Assembly (NCBI RefSeq): GCF_011022235.1
Contig: NZ_JAAIYP010000034.1
Coordinates: 248,001-312,000, forward strand
DNA length: 64,000 nt
Direction: 5' to 3'
DNA from: Magnetospirillum aberrantis SpK
GTDB lineage: Bacteria; Pseudomonadota; Alphaproteobacteria; Rhodospirillales; Magnetospirillaceae
Position 1 is the first letter of the stretch, and each line of letters begins with the position of its first letter. Shown piece by piece: positions 7,887 through 17,342 of this stretch. Below the pieces are notes generated by a model. The model was given only the letters and a program-made list of their open reading frames with translations. It was not told where the DNA came from and did not search any database. Made by a program: the position numbers and the translations under genes.

Positions 7887-9516
7887 CGGGGCTCACCATG
7901 GGCAGCGTGAAGCTGAAAGAGGTCCCTCCTGCGGCCAAGCGTTGGGCGGACAAGGTGCCTCCGTGGATTTCGATGATTGAACGGGCGATGGACAGCCCCA
8001 GCCCCATGCCCGTTTCCTTGGTGGTGACGAAGGGAGAGAACAGATGACGCTCCACCAGTTCGGCAAGGCCAGGACCGGTGTCGCGCACGCTTACCTCGAC
8101 GCCGTTCTGGCCAGCCGCGTTGGCGACAATGGTAAGCTGACGACGGTTTGTCGGGCAATCGGCCATGGCCTCGGCTGCATTGCGCATGAGGTTCAGCAGA
8201 ACTTGCTGAAGCTGAATGGGATCGCCTTGCACCCAGGGCAATCCCGCCTCTATTTCAGTGACGACGCTCGCCCCCGTCTGTTCGACGACGGGGCGGGCCA
8301 ACGCGATGGCGTCGGCGATGACGACCGCCATATCCAGTTTCTCCCGGCGGCTTTCCCCCTTGCGCACGAATTCCCGCAAACTGCGGATGACCCGGTCGGC
8401 GCGTTCGGTCTGGGCGACAATCTTGTCCAGGATTTCCGACAATTGCGATGGGGCACCGTCACGCTGGGCGATCTTGCGGGCGGCACGGGCATAACTCATG
8501 GCGGCGGTCAGCGGCTGGTTGATTTCATGGGCCAGCGCCGCCGTCATTTCGCCCGCCTCGGTCAGGCGCGACGCATGGGCGAACTCGGCCTGACGTTCGC
8601 GCACCCAGGCTTCGGAGCGGCGCCGTTCACTGACCACCGCGCCCAGCAACAATGCGGTGATAGTCAGCGCCAACATCAGAAACTGGAAATGGGTCATGCG
8701 CGCCGTTTCGATCTCCATGACCTGAATGGCAACGATCAACCCCACCTGTGTCACCAGCACAGCCGCCGTCGCTCCCGGCAACCCATGACGCGACGCCACC
8801 CAAACCACCGGCAGGAACAGAATGTAGAAATATTCGTACTGGTCGGATGCCAAGGGACCGAAATCCGCCCACAGCGCCAAGGCAATGGCCGCCCCCTGCG
8901 CCAGCACTTCGGCCACGCCGCGCCACGACCAGTGAAGCGATGGCATCCTCAACCACACCAGCAAGAACGGCGAGAGCACCGTGATGCCGATGACCTCTCC
9001 CACCCAATGGCGAACCAGGATCGGCCCGAAAGCGGACCACGGAAACAACCCCTGAAGAGTGAACAGGCCGATATAGCCGAATCCGACCACCGCCGCCGCA
9101 ATGGCGGCGACGGCCGCCAGGGACACGACGTCGCGGACCCGGCCAAGTCCCGCCGATACCCCGAAACGGCGGCACAGAACCCAAGCCGCGAAGCCGTAGG
9201 TGCCGGCGATGACGGCGTTGGACAACAGCGTCGTCCCGAAATCGACCGGCAAACCGCGCACCAAGGCGTCACCCGCCGTCAGCGACAGCCAGACCACCGG
9301 CACGGCGCGTGGTCCGACAATGGCCAGCACCGCCACCGCCAGCCCCGAGGGAGGATTCCATGGCGTGATGTTGAGAGGCGGCAATTCGTGGATGAAGCTG
9401 ATCCAGTCCAGGAACAGATGCACGAACGGATAGACGGCCAGAAGCCAACGCGAAGAAACGCGCACGCCCCACTGGTCCCCTTGGACGGTCATCGTCACGA
9501 TCTTGGTCATATCCAT
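7876..9516 (-). CDS. MASE1-like membrane sensor histidine kinase
   Basis: A 546-residue kinase. The N-terminal 290 residues form about eight hydrophobic segments with the PLNITPWNPPSGLAVAVLA and WLSLTAGDAL blocks that resemble MASE1-type integral sensor domains; no PAS or periplasmic domain is visible. A short linker leads to the HisKA domain with His330 in AALAHEINQPLTAAMSYARA (FixL-type H-box), then the ATPase domain with N-box QVLLNLMRNAAEAM and glycine boxes DTGPGL and GMGLGLSI. The signal is unknown. The start is one of two nearby Met (residue 1 or 9). It is upstream of, and overlaps, the FixJ-like regulator. It diverges from the uspA/antiporter pair, so a shared control region sits in 9517-9706. 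Confidence 0.9.
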   Translation of the reverse strand: MDMTKIVTMTVQGDQWGVRVSSRWLLAVYPFVHLFLDWISFIHELPPLNITPWNPPSGLAVAVLAIVGPRAVPVVWLSLTAGDALVRGLPVDFGTTLLSNAVIAGTYGFAAWVLCRRFGVSAGLGRVRDVVSLAAVAAIAAAVVGFGYIGLFTLQGLFPWSAFGPILVRHWVGEVIGITVLSPFLLVWLRMPSLHWSWRGVAEVLAQGAAIALALWADFGPLASDQYEYFYILFLPVVWVASRHGLPGATAAVLVTQVGLIVAIQVMEIETARMTHFQFLMLALTITALLLGAVVSERRRSEAWVRERQAEFAHASRLTEAGEMTAALAHEINQPLTAAMSYARAARKIAQRDGAPSQLSEILDKIVAQTERADRVIRSLREFVRKGESRREKLDMAVVIADAIALARPVVEQTGASVVTEIEAGLPWVQGDPIQLQQVLLNLMRNAAEAMADCPTNRRQLTIVANAAGQNGVEVSVRDTGPGLAELVERHLFSPFVTTKETGMGLGLSIARSIIEIHGGTLSAQRLAAGGTSFSFTLPMVSPDER

Positions 9517-9559
9517 CGCAGCCTAGCACCGGCTTGCGATCCGTGCGACCAGACCACTC

Positions 9560-9638
9560 TCCGTACCATTACGGACCACCATGGTAAAATCATTTAATAA
9601 CATATACTTATCACGATTCTTGAAAATCCGCTCCGTAA
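9560..9638. promoter_or_regulatory. Three TCCGTA(A) boxes between sensor kinase and uspA
   Basis: The 190-base divergent gap has a perfect palindrome TCCGTA-CCAT-TACGGA at 9560-9575. A third box, TCCGTAA at 9632-9638, is the exact reverse complement of TTACGGA at 9569-9575. Between them the DNA is AT-rich (TTTAATAACATATACTTA). This looks like a regulator-binding arrangement serving both directions. The FixJ-like regulator next door is an obvious but untested candidate. Confidence 0.45.
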
Positions 9639-9706
9639 TCGACGGGATAGACGCCCTCCCCCTCCAGGCCCGATCCTAAAACCATCGTCGCTTGATGGGG
9701 ATCGTC

Positions 9707-10555
9707 ATGTCTTCGTTCAAACGCCTTTTGCTGGCGACCAATCTGGAGCCCCATTCGGATCGCGCCATGGAGCGCGCGGTACAACTGGCGCAACAATTCG
9801 ACGCCGGCCTGACGGTTCTTTACGCGGTCGGCAGCGGCGGCATTCGTCGTCTTCGCGACACCTTGCCCTTGCACCACATCGAGACCGAGATGCGCCGCCA
9901 CCTGGACACCATTCCGGGTGCGCGCGACGTCGCCCCCATGGTGGTGGCGGTACGGGGAGAAGTGGAAAACGCCATGGCCGAATATGCCAGGCTGTGGAAG
10001 GCGGATCTGATGATCGCCGGTCGCCCTCAACCGCCCGACATGCCGTTTTCCGTCACCAGCGTCGAGCGGATCTGCGTCGCCAGTTCCCTGCCGTTGTTGA
10101 CGGTTTCCTCGAAATGTTTCGGCCCTTACGGCAACGCACTGGTCCCCGTGGATTTTTCCCCGATCGCACGCAAGGTGGCGGCAACGGCTGCCGCCATGGT
10201 GCCGGTCGGCAGCATGGAATTGCTGTACGTCTACGACCTGCCGTCGTCGGCTGGCGACATCAGGCTTGAAGCTGACGCCTTCGCCGACGACTTCGCCCCC
10301 CTGTTGGGGGAAATCGGCGTCAAACACCGTCTGGTCTCGACCCGAACCATGGTCGGCACTCCGGTCGAATCCATCGTCCGTGCCGTCAGCGCCCCCCCTG
10401 CCACCGAACTGGTGGTCATGGGAACCTCGGGCCGCTCGGGCGTGGGGCGCGCCCTGGTCGGCAGCGTCGCCCACGAAGTGCTGGAACGCCTGCCCTGCGA
10501 CGTCTTGATCGTCAAATCCGACAGCCCCGTTCCGAACCAGCTTGGGAGTTCCTGA
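9707..10555 (+). CDS. Tandem universal stress protein (UspA family)
   Basis: A 282-residue cytoplasmic protein with two USP domains. Domain 1 (about 1-140) starts FKRLLLATNLEPHSDRAMERA and lacks an obvious nucleotide-binding glycine motif. Domain 2 starts NALVPVDFSPIARK and ends with VVMGTSGRSGVGRALVGSV followed by PCDVLIVK, matching the ATP-binding G-2x-G-9x-G(S/T) pattern. I chose the ATG at 9707 because GGGGA lies upstream; TTG 9692 or ATG 9695 would add a few residues. It is followed after 4 bases by the antiporter gene, so the two form an operon. USP linked to cation/proton antiporters is common, and the USP may sense ATP or modulate transport. Confidence 0.92.
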   Translation: MSSFKRLLLATNLEPHSDRAMERAVQLAQQFDAGLTVLYAVGSGGIRRLRDTLPLHHIETEMRRHLDTIPGARDVAPMVVAVRGEVENAMAEYARLWKADLMIAGRPQPPDMPFSVTSVERICVASSLPLLTVSSKCFGPYGNALVPVDFSPIARKVAATAAAMVPVGSMELLYVYDLPSSAGDIRLEADAFADDFAPLLGEIGVKHRLVSTRTMVGTPVESIVRAVSAPPATELVVMGTSGRSGVGRALVGSVAHEVLERLPCDVLIVKSDSPVPNQLGSS

Positions 10556-10559
10556 AGCG

Positions 10560-12314
10560 ATGCCCCATTTGCCGCCCCTGATCACCACCATCGTCGCCGG
10601 CATCGGGCTTGCGTTCGTCTTTGGCGCCATCGCCGCGCGCCTGCGCATTCCACCGCTGGTGGGGTATCTGGTGGCGGGCATCGTCGCCGGCCCGTTCACG
10701 CCGGGCTTCGTCGCCGATCAGATGTTGGCGCCGCAACTGGCCGAGATCGGCGTGATCCTGCTGATGTTCGGAGTGGGGCTGCACTTCTCTCTCAAGGACC
10801 TTCTCTCGGTCAGCGCCATCGCCATTCCCGGCGCCATCGCCCAGATCGGCGTCGCCACCGTCTTGGGGTTGGGTCTCGCCCTGGCCATGGGATGGACGGT
10901 GACGGCAGGGTTGGTGTTCGGTCTGGCGCTGTCGGTGGCCAGTACCGTCGTCTTGCTGCGTGCGCTTCAGGAACGCCGTGAGTTGGACACCCAACGCGGC
11001 CGCATCGCCGTCGGCTGGCTGATCGTCGAAGACCTGGCCATGGTGCTGGCGCTGGTCTTGTTGCCGGCCCTGGCCGGAATCGTCAACGGTCAAGGCGGGC
11101 TGGAGCGGGACTGGCTTGCCTCGCGGCTGGATGTCGGGCTTGGCGGCATGCTGATACTCACCTTTCTCAAGGTGGCTGCCTTCGTGCTCTTCATGCTGCT
11201 GGTCGGACGCCGGGTCATCCCCTGGATACTGCACGGCGTCGCACACATGGGGTCGCGCGAACTGTTCCGGCTGGCGGTGTTGGCCATCGCGTTAGGGGTG
11301 GCGTTCGGGGCGGCGAAACTGTTCGGGGTGTCACTGGCGCTTGGCGCCTTCTTCGCCGGCATGGTCCTGAGCGAATCGGAACTCAGCCATCAGGCCGCCC
11401 AGGAATCCTTGCCGCTGCGTGACGCCTTCGCCGTCCTGTTCTTCGTGTCGGTCGGCATGCTGTTCGACCCGCATATCCTGATCGAGGAACCACTGCCGCT
11501 TTTGGCGACCTTGTTCATCATCCTGGCGGGAAAATCGTTCGCCGCCTTCGTGATCGTCCGGGTGTTCCGCCATCCCCTGCGCACGGCGCTGACCATTTCC
11601 GCCAGTCTGGCGCAAATCGGCGAGTTTTCTTTCATCCTGGCGGAATTGGGTATCGGGCTGGAGCTGTTGCCGGAACGGGCACGCGGCCTGATCCTGGCCG
11701 GAGCGATCATGTCCATCCTGCTCAACCCATTGAGCTTCACCGTCATGGATTGGCTTTTAAAAAAACTGGAGACCCGGCGCGACGGTTCCAAAGAACCGGC
11801 CGAAGCGGCGGACGAAACCCGATTGGACACGCCGCCCAGCCCGGTCCCCCAGAGCACCACGCTTCAGAACCACATCATCCTGGTGGGATACGGTCGTGTC
11901 GGCAGTCTGGTCGGCAACGCCTTGCTGGAAAAGAAGCTTCCGTTCCTGGTGATCGAGGACACCGACCTTATCGTCAAGCAGTTGCGCAAGAGCGGGATCG
12001 AGGTCATCGACGGCAACGCCGCCAAACCGGAAGTGTTGGCGGCAACCAACCTGCCCGAGGCGGCCTGCATGATCGTCGCCATCCCCAACGCCTTCGAGGC
12101 GGGACACGCCATCCGTCAGGCCCGCACCGCCAATCCGGCGCTTCGCATCATCGCCCGTGCCCATTCCGACCCCCAGGTCGAGCATCTGAGCGGATTGGGC
12201 GCCGACATCGTGATCATGGGGGAACGAGAGGTGGCGCGCGGCATCACCGAACGGTTGTTCGCGCCCATCGTCGTCGAAGAGACGGCAGAGCCCGAAACTC
12301 AGGCCGCCAGTTGA
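10560..12314 (+). CDS. Kef/YbaL-type monovalent cation:proton antiporter with TrkA-N (RCK) domain
   Basis: A 584-residue CPA2-family transporter. Residues 1 to about 395 carry around 12 membrane helices, with PPLVGYLVAGIVAGPFTPG, GVGLHFSLKDLL and the SVASTVVLLRAL segment typical of Kef/YbaL proteins. A cytosolic linker is followed by an RCK/TrkA-N domain with the Rossmann motif HIILVGYGRVGSLVGNALL and an acidic end of beta-2 (FLVIEDTD), suggesting NAD(H)-type control. The C-terminal REVARGITERL is also conserved. Such proteins exchange K+ (or Na+) for protons, often under electrophile or pH stress. The ATG at 10560 follows GGGAG. The stop is immediately adjacent, without a gap, to the convergent pcm stop. 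Confidence 0.93.
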   Translation: MPHLPPLITTIVAGIGLAFVFGAIAARLRIPPLVGYLVAGIVAGPFTPGFVADQMLAPQLAEIGVILLMFGVGLHFSLKDLLSVSAIAIPGAIAQIGVATVLGLGLALAMGWTVTAGLVFGLALSVASTVVLLRALQERRELDTQRGRIAVGWLIVEDLAMVLALVLLPALAGIVNGQGGLERDWLASRLDVGLGGMLILTFLKVAAFVLFMLLVGRRVIPWILHGVAHMGSRELFRLAVLAIALGVAFGAAKLFGVSLALGAFFAGMVLSESELSHQAAQESLPLRDAFAVLFFVSVGMLFDPHILIEEPLPLLATLFIILAGKSFAAFVIVRVFRHPLRTALTISASLAQIGEFSFILAELGIGLELLPERARGLILAGAIMSILLNPLSFTVMDWLLKKLETRRDGSKEPAEAADETRLDTPPSPVPQSTTLQNHIILVGYGRVGSLVGNALLEKKLPFLVIEDTDLIVKQLRKSGIEVIDGNAAKPEVLAATNLPEAACMIVAIPNAFEAGHAIRQARTANPALRIIARAHSDPQVEHLSGLGADIVIMGEREVARGITERLFAPIVVEETAEPETQAAS

Positions 12315-12959
12315 TCATTCCTCGGCCAGACCTTCCACCAGCGGCACGAAGCGGACAGGGCCAAGGTGGTCGATATGCAGGTCGCCATCGGCCAGTTTGG
12401 TGATCTTGACCAGATCCTGTTCCAGGGCATGGGCCTCGCCCAACGGCAGGACCATGATGCCGCCGACCGCCAGTTGCGACAGCAGCACCGGCGGGATGTC
12501 GTGGGCGGCGGCGGTGACCATGATACGTTGGAACGGCGCCTGTTCCGGCCAACCGCGCGACCCGTCGCCGGGCTTGGCGGTGACGTTGTGGATGCGCAGC
12601 CGCTTGAAGCGCTCCTCGGCTTCCTTGAGCAGCGGCTTGTGGCGCTCGATGGTGTAGAGCCTGCGGCACAGTTGGGCCAGGACGGCGGATTGGTAGCCCG
12701 ATCCGGTGCCGATCTCCAACACCTTCATGCGCTCGCCCACCTCCAGCGCCTGGGTCATCATGCCGACCACCAACGGCTGGCTGATGGTCTGGCCGCGCCC
12801 GATGGGCAGCGCCCGGTTCTCATAGGCCTGATCCAGGAAAGGCTGCGACACGAACAGGTCGCGCGGCACCTTCTCGATAGCCGCCAGGGTCCGGGTGTCG
12901 GTGACCCCCAGACCGCGCAATTCCATCAACAGGCGGATGACCCGAGCCTCGGCCGCCAT
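12315..12959 (-). CDS. pcm: Protein-L-isoaspartate O-methyltransferase
   Basis: A 214-residue PCMT that methylates isoaspartyl residues with SAM, the first step of spontaneous protein repair. Visible motifs are VPRDLFV then AYENRALPIGRGQTISQP (substrate side), the SAM motif VLEIGTGSGYQSAVLAQL, and MVTAAAHDIPPVLLSQL followed by GGIMVLPLG. Length fits the family. It is 31 bases downstream of surE, the common surE-pcm pairing that links stationary-phase survival and protein repair. It ends exactly where the convergent antiporter gene ends. Confidence 0.95.
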   Translation of the reverse strand: MAAEARVIRLLMELRGLGVTDTRTLAAIEKVPRDLFVSQPFLDQAYENRALPIGRGQTISQPLVVGMMTQALEVGERMKVLEIGTGSGYQSAVLAQLCRRLYTIERHKPLLKEAEERFKRLRIHNVTAKPGDGSRGWPEQAPFQRIMVTAAAHDIPPVLLSQLAVGGIMVLPLGEAHALEQDLVKITKLADGDLHIDHLGPVRFVPLVEGLAEE

Positions 12960-12990
12960 GCTGCCCTCCCCCTTTTTCCCCCCGGCCCGT

Positions 12991-13779
12991 TTACATGCCG
13001 GAAAACACGCCCGCCAGCGTCGTCATGGTTTCGTGGTCGGTCAGGTCGACGCAAAGCGGCGTCACCGACACCGCGCCGCGCGCCACCGCCTCGATGTCGG
13101 TACCCTTGACCGACCGGTCCTCGGCCCGTTGGGCACCCACCCAAATATAGGGCTCGCCACGGGGGTCGAGCCGTTCCTCCAACTTGTCGCCGATCTTGCG
13201 CTTGCCCTGGCACGTCACCTCGATTCCCGTCACCTTGTCCGCCGCGACGTCGGGAAAGTTGACATTGATCAGTACGTTACGACCCCAGCCGACGCTGGTG
13301 ACACGACGGATGATCTCGGGTGCCCAATGTTCGGCGGTGGACCACCGCACCGGATGGTCAGGGCCGTAATACTGGGAAAAGGCGATGGCCGGCAGGCCCA
13401 GGATGGTCGCTTCCATGGCCGCCGCCACGGTCCCGGAATAGGTCACGTCCTCGCCCAGGTTGCCGCCACGGTTGACACCCGACAACACCAGGGTCGGCTT
13501 GTTGTCGCGCAAGACGTGGTTGACACCCAGCAACACGGAATCGGTGGGCGTGCCGTCAACCCCATAGCGCCGACGCGACACCTGCCGCACCCGCAGGGGC
13601 CGGCGGATGGTCAGGGAATGGCCGGCCGCCGATTGTTCGGTTTCCGGTGCCACCACCCACACGTCCTTGCAAAGGCTGCGCGCCACTTTTTCCAACACCT
13701 TGATGCCGGGCGCCTGGATGCCGTCGTCGTTCGAGATCAGGATGCGGGCGTCGGCAAGATCGGGAATGGGCGCGAACAT
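12991..13779 (-). CDS. surE: 5'/3'-nucleotidase SurE
   Basis: A 262-residue SurE metal-dependent phosphatase acting on nucleoside monophosphates. The signature ILISNDDGIQAPG near the N-terminus supplies the Asp-Asp metal ligands. PETEQSAAGHSLT, GTPTDSVLLGV and LVLSGVNRGGNLGEDVTYSGTV are further SurE blocks, with Asn in SGVNRG completing the metal site. The ATG at 13779 overlaps the serS stop by one base (TGATG), so translation is coupled to serS; longer in-frame extensions into serS are shadows. pcm follows. Confidence 0.96.
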   Translation of the reverse strand: MFAPIPDLADARILISNDDGIQAPGIKVLEKVARSLCKDVWVVAPETEQSAAGHSLTIRRPLRVRQVSRRRYGVDGTPTDSVLLGVNHVLRDNKPTLVLSGVNRGGNLGEDVTYSGTVAAAMEATILGLPAIAFSQYYGPDHPVRWSTAEHWAPEIIRRVTSVGWGRNVLINVNFPDVAADKVTGIEVTCQGKRKIGDKLEERLDPRGEPYIWVGAQRAEDRSVKGTDIEAVARGAVSVTPLCVDLTDHETMTTLAGVFSGM

Positions 13780-15041
13780 CAGCGGATGACGTCCAACCCG
13801 CCCATGTAACCGCGCAGCACTTCGGGCACGACGATGGAACCATCGGCCTGTTGGTAGTTCTCCAGTACCGCCACCAGGGTCCGGCCGACCGCCAGCCCGG
13901 AACCGTTCAGGGTATGGACCAGACGGTTGCCCTTGTCCGACTTGAACCGCGCCTTCATGCGTCGGGCCTGGAAGTCGCCGCAATTGGAACAGGACGAAAT
14001 CTCGCGATAGCGATCCTGACCGGGCAGCCAAACCTCGATGTCATAGGTCTTCTGCGACGAGAAGCCCATGTCGCCGGTGCACAGCACGATGACCCGGTAC
14101 GGCAGGCCCAGACGTTGCAGGATGGTCTCGGCGCATTTGGTCATCCGCTCGTGTTCTTCTTCCGAACGGTCGGGATGGGTAATGGACACCATCTCGACCT
14201 TCCAGAACTGGTGCTGGCGGATCATGCCGCGGGTATCCTTGCCCGCCGCGCCCGCTTCCGAGCGATAGCACGGCGTCAGCGCCGTCATGCGGATGGGCAG
14301 CGCCGCCTCGTCAACGATGGAATCGCCCACCAGATTGGTCAGCGGTACCTCGGCCGTGGGAATCAGCCAATGTCCGGTGCTGGTCTTGAACAGATCCTCG
14401 CCAAACTTGGGCAACTGGCCGGTGCCGAACAGGGCGGAATCCTTGACCAGGGTCGGCGGGTTGACCTCGGTGTAGCCGTGTTCCTCGGTCTGGGTGTCCA
14501 ACATGAACTGGGCCAGAGCGCGTTCCAGCCGCGCCAGCTTGCCCTTGAGCACCACGAAACGCGCGCCTGACAGCTTGGCGGCACCGTCGAAATCCATCAG
14601 CCCCAGGGCGGTACCCAAGAAATCGTGCTCCTTGGGTTCGAAATCGAACATGCGAGGCGTGCCCCATTTGCGCAATTCGACGTTATGGTCCTCGTCCGGG
14701 CCATCGGGAACGTCGGCGGCCGGCAGGTTCGGCAGGCTGGCCAGGATGGCGTCAAGCTGTTCGCCCAACTCGCGGTCCTTGACCTCGAGCGCCGGCACGT
14801 CGTCCTTGAGCTTGGCCACTTCCTCCATCACCGCCGAAGCGTCCTGGCCTTGCTTTTTCAGCATGCCGATCTGCTTCGACGCCTCGTTGCGGCGGGCCTG
14901 CATCTCCTGGACACGGGTCTGGACCGAACGGCGTTCGGCATCCAGCGCCAAAATCTCGGCGGAGCGCGGTTCAAGCCCCTTGCGGGCCAATCCGGCGTCG
15001 AACGCGGCGGGGTTTTCGCGAATCCACTTGAGATCGTGCAT
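13779..15041 (-). CDS. serS: Seryl-tRNA synthetase
   Basis: A 420-residue class II synthetase charging tRNA-Ser. The N-terminal 110 residues are the long antiparallel coiled coil that contacts the tRNA long variable arm ([18 protein letters not shown] to [19 protein letters not shown]). The catalytic core shows [27 protein letters not shown], motif 2 [21 protein letters not shown] in slightly variant form (CYRSEAG), and motif 3 [15 protein letters not shown]. It precedes surE with a one-base overlap and follows tatC by 48 bases, an arrangement frequent in Rhodospirillales. Confidence 0.97.
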   Translation of the reverse strand: MHDLKWIRENPAAFDAGLARKGLEPRSAEILALDAERRSVQTRVQEMQARRNEASKQIGMLKKQGQDASAVMEEVAKLKDDVPALEVKDRELGEQLDAILASLPNLPAADVPDGPDEDHNVELRKWGTPRMFDFEPKEHDFLGTALGLMDFDGAAKLSGARFVVLKGKLARLERALAQFMLDTQTEEHGYTEVNPPTLVKDSALFGTGQLPKFGEDLFKTSTGHWLIPTAEVPLTNLVGDSIVDEAALPIRMTALTPCYRSEAGAAGKDTRGMIRQHQFWKVEMVSITHPDRSEEEHERMTKCAETILQRLGLPYRVIVLCTGDMGFSSQKTYDIEVWLPGQDRYREISSCSNCGDFQARRMKARFKSDKGNRLVHTLNGSGLAVGRTLVAVLENYQQADGSIVVPEVLRGYMGGLDVIR

Positions 15042-15089
15042 GGCAAACCTGTCGGAACAATGGGTGGTATGGCTTATAGGCCGTGGGCT

Positions 15090-15917
15090 TCAGGAATTGA
15101 AGTCAGTTTCGTCGGCCACCGGCTCTTCGTCCTCGTCATCCTGCGCTTCCGCGGCTCGCTTGCGCTCGGCCATGCGGGCCGCCAGGATCGACACTTCGTA
15201 CAAAAGCACCATGGGCACCGCCAACGACAACTGGCTGACCACATCGGGCGGCGTGACGATCGCGGCGAACACGAACACGCCGACGATGGCATAGCGGCGT
15301 TTTTCCCCCAATCCCTTGGCGGTCACCAGACCGACACGGGCCAGAAGAGTCAGCAATACCGGCATCTGGAAAGCCAGACCAAAGGCGAACACCAGCGTCA
15401 TTACCAACGACAGCGACTCGCTGACCTTGGCTTCAAGCTGGATGGCCAGTTCGTCGGTGGCCGGCATCAGCCGCTCGAAGCCCAGAAGGTAGGTGTAAAC
15501 CATGGGCAGAACGAGATAATAGACCAGGGCCGCGCCAGCGGTGAACAGCACCGGCGTCGCCACCAGGAACGGCGCGAAGGCCTGTTTCTCGTGCTTGTAG
15601 AGACCGGGGGCGACAAAGGCCCACAATTGGCCGGCCCAGACCGGAAAGCACACCACGGCGGCGGTGAAGGCCGCGACCTTGACATAGGTGAAGAACGCCT
15701 CGGTCGGCGCGGTGTAGATCAGCCGGCGCATGCCGCCCTTGGCCAGGGCGACCTTGGCGTAAGGCTCAAGCAAAAAGCTGTAGATGTCGCCGGCGAAATA
15801 GAAACACGCCGCGAACGCGACGATGAAAGCCAGCATGGACCACAAAAGCCGGCTGCGCAACTCGACCAGATGTTCGAGCAGGGGCATGGTTTTGTCGCTA
15901 TTGGGACCGCTCACCAT
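15090..15917 (-). CDS. tatC: Sec-independent protein translocase TatC
   Basis: A 275-residue multi-span inner-membrane receptor of the twin-arginine system, which binds RR signal peptides. The N-terminus has the conserved MPLLEHLVELRSRLLWS. Later come TEAFFTYVKVAAF, the PGLYKHEKQAFAPF cytoplasmic loop, and FGLAFQMPVLLTLLARVG. Six hydrophobic segments are visible. The C-terminal tail (about 30 residues) is highly acidic (EAQDDEDEEPVADE). It lies 6 bases after tatB, in the order tatA-tatB-tatC on the minus strand. Confidence 0.97.
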   Translation of the reverse strand: MVSGPNSDKTMPLLEHLVELRSRLLWSMLAFIVAFAACFYFAGDIYSFLLEPYAKVALAKGGMRRLIYTAPTEAFFTYVKVAAFTAAVVCFPVWAGQLWAFVAPGLYKHEKQAFAPFLVATPVLFTAGAALVYYLVLPMVYTYLLGFERLMPATDELAIQLEAKVSESLSLVMTLVFAFGLAFQMPVLLTLLARVGLVTAKGLGEKRRYAIVGVFVFAAIVTPPDVVSQLSLAVPMVLLYEVSILAARMAERKRAAEAQDDEDEEPVADETDFNS

Positions 15918-15923
15918 GATTCC

Positions 15924-16331
15924 TCAAGGCTCCGGCGGCTTGCGCGGCGCCTCGAAAGGCGCGTCGGCGGGCAATTCCGCCGGTGTCGACAACTCGGGCT
16001 GGGACACAGGCTCGACCTTGACCGGGGACTCGGCCGGCATCGTCGGCGGTTCCAGGCTGCGGGCGATGTCGCCGGTGGGATCGACGGTCTTTTCGACCTC
16101 GCGCCGCAACAGGTTGGGATCGGTCGCCTTCTCCACCTGCGTCTTGATGTCGGCAAGCTCGCTTTCGCGCACCATCTCGTCAACGCCGCGCTGGAACTCG
16201 CCAGCCAGATCGCGGGCCTTGCGGGTCCAGCGACCGACCTGACGCAGCACGGCGGGAAGGTCCTTGGGGCCGATGACGATCAACGCCACCACGGCCACCA
16301 ACGCCATCTCATCCCAGCCGATGTCGAACAT
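15924..16331 (-). CDS. tatB: Sec-independent protein translocase TatB
   Basis: A 135-residue Tat[21 protein letters not shown] followed by [15 protein letters not shown] is the diagnostic N-terminal helix, hinge and amphipathic helix, with the Glu at position 8 typical of TatB. The remainder is a charged helix and then a Pro/Glu-rich tail. TatB pairs with TatC to recognise Tat substrates, such as the cofactor-binding oxidoreductases abundant in this type of organism. It sits between tatA (45 bases upstream) and tatC (6 bases downstream). Confidence 0.94.
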   Translation of the reverse strand: MFDIGWDEMALVAVVALIVIGPKDLPAVLRQVGRWTRKARDLAGEFQRGVDEMVRESELADIKTQVEKATDPNLLRREVEKTVDPTGDIARSLEPPTMPAESPVKVEPVSQPELSTPAELPADAPFEAPRKPPEP

Positions 16332-16376
16332 AGGCGCGAAAACTCCCTGTCGCCGTCGCGTTCACCGTGAACGGCG

Positions 16377-16592
16377 TCAGTGCTTGACGGTATCCTTGTC
16401 CGCCGTCTTGGCGGCGTCCTGAGCGTCGATCTGCTGCGGCTTTGCCGCCTCGTCCTCGTCGGACAGACCCTTCTTGAAGGCTTTGACGCCCTTGGCCATG
16501 TCGCCCATCAACGCCGGAATCTTGCCGGCGCCGAACAGCAACAGCACGATGACCAGAACGATCAGCCAGTGCCAAATGCTGAAACCACCCAT
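16377..16592 (-). CDS. tatA: Sec-independent protein translocase TatA
   Basis: A 71-residue TatA, the pore-forming component. The N-terminus [20 protein letters not shown] with [20 protein letters not shown] is the textbook TatA helix, FG hinge and amphipathic helix. The short acidic tail is unstructured. It opens the tat cluster, 99 bases downstream of scpB, so it may have its own promoter or be read from the scp genes. Confidence 0.95.
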   Translation of the reverse strand: MGGFSIWHWLIVLVIVLLLFGAGKIPALMGDMAKGVKAFKKGLSDEDEAAKPQQIDAQDAAKTADKDTVKH

Positions 16593-16691
16593 AGAGCGTT
16601 ACTCCTGCTCTTTGCGTTGCTGGAAACGGGTCGGGCGCGGATCATCGCAGAGAAGCGAAGGCACCGCAACCGCCCTGGTGCGGGAACATTT

Positions 16692-17342
16692 TTACTCGGT
16701 CAGGCCCAACAACATGTCGTCATCCAGCGGTTCGACCTCTGGTTCATCGTCGTCCAGCGTGTCGACCGGAGCGTCGCCTTCCACCGCGCGGTTGCCATAG
16801 GCATCGGCCGCCGGACGGGTATCCAACAACCCCGCCGCCTTGAGTTCCTTGAGGTTGGGCAAATCCTCAAGGCTTTCCAGGCCGAAATGGTCCAGAAATC
16901 CATCGGACGTCGCCCATTGCAAGGGACGGCCCGGCGTCCGCCGCCGCCCCTTGGGCCGGATCCACCCCGCCTCGAACAACAGGTCCAACGTCCCCTTGCT
17001 GAGCGCGACACCGCGCACTTCCTCGATCTCGGCGCGGGTGATGGGCTGGTTGTAGGCGATGATCGCCAAGACCTCGATGGCGGCACGCGACAGACGCCGG
17101 GTCTGGGTCTGTTCGATCATCAGTTGCCCGGCCAGATCGGTGGCGGTGCGAAAAGCCCATTTCCCCTCACGCCGCATCAGGTTGACGCCGCGCGGCGCGT
17201 ATTGAGCCTGAAGCTCGGCCAACACGTCGGCCACCGCCACGCCCTCGGGCAAGCGTTCGGCCAAGGCGCGTTCGTCCAAGGGCTCGGCCGAAGCGAACAA
17301 GATCGCCTCGATCAGTCGCAAATGCTCCATCTCGACGTTCAT
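16692..17342 (-). CDS. scpB: Segregation and condensation protein B
   Basis: A 216-residue ScpB, the kleisin-associated winged-helix subunit of the SMC-ScpAB condensin. The N-terminal LRLIEAILFASAEPLDERAL and the core RLSRAAIEVLAIIAYNQPIT then RAEIEEVRGVALSKGTLDLL are diagnostic; a second winged-helix part follows (GWIRPKGRRRTPGRPLQW). The acidic C-terminal tail is variable. It starts within the scpA stop (4-base ATGA overlap), so the two subunits are translationally coupled. Confidence 0.95.
   Translation of the reverse strand: MNVEMEHLRLIEAILFASAEPLDERALAERLPEGVAVADVLAELQAQYAPRGVNLMRREGKWAFRTATDLAGQLMIEQTQTRRLSRAAIEVLAIIAYNQPITRAEIEEVRGVALSKGTLDLLFEAGWIRPKGRRRTPGRPLQWATSDGFLDHFGLESLEDLPNLKELKAAGLLDTRPAADAYGNRAVEGDAPVDTLDDDEPEVEPLDDDMLLGLTE

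Noticed and set aside
8044-9597. 517-residue plus-strand open frame
   Set aside because: Antisense to the sensor kinase; composition typical of shadow frames in high-GC DNA.
9611-10699. 362-residue minus-strand frame
   Set aside because: Antisense to uspA and the start of the antiporter; no recognisable domains.
14625-16370. 581-residue plus-strand open frame
   Set aside because: Antisense to serS, tatC and tatB; His/Gln/Arg-rich with no family signs and no promoter. A high-GC shadow.
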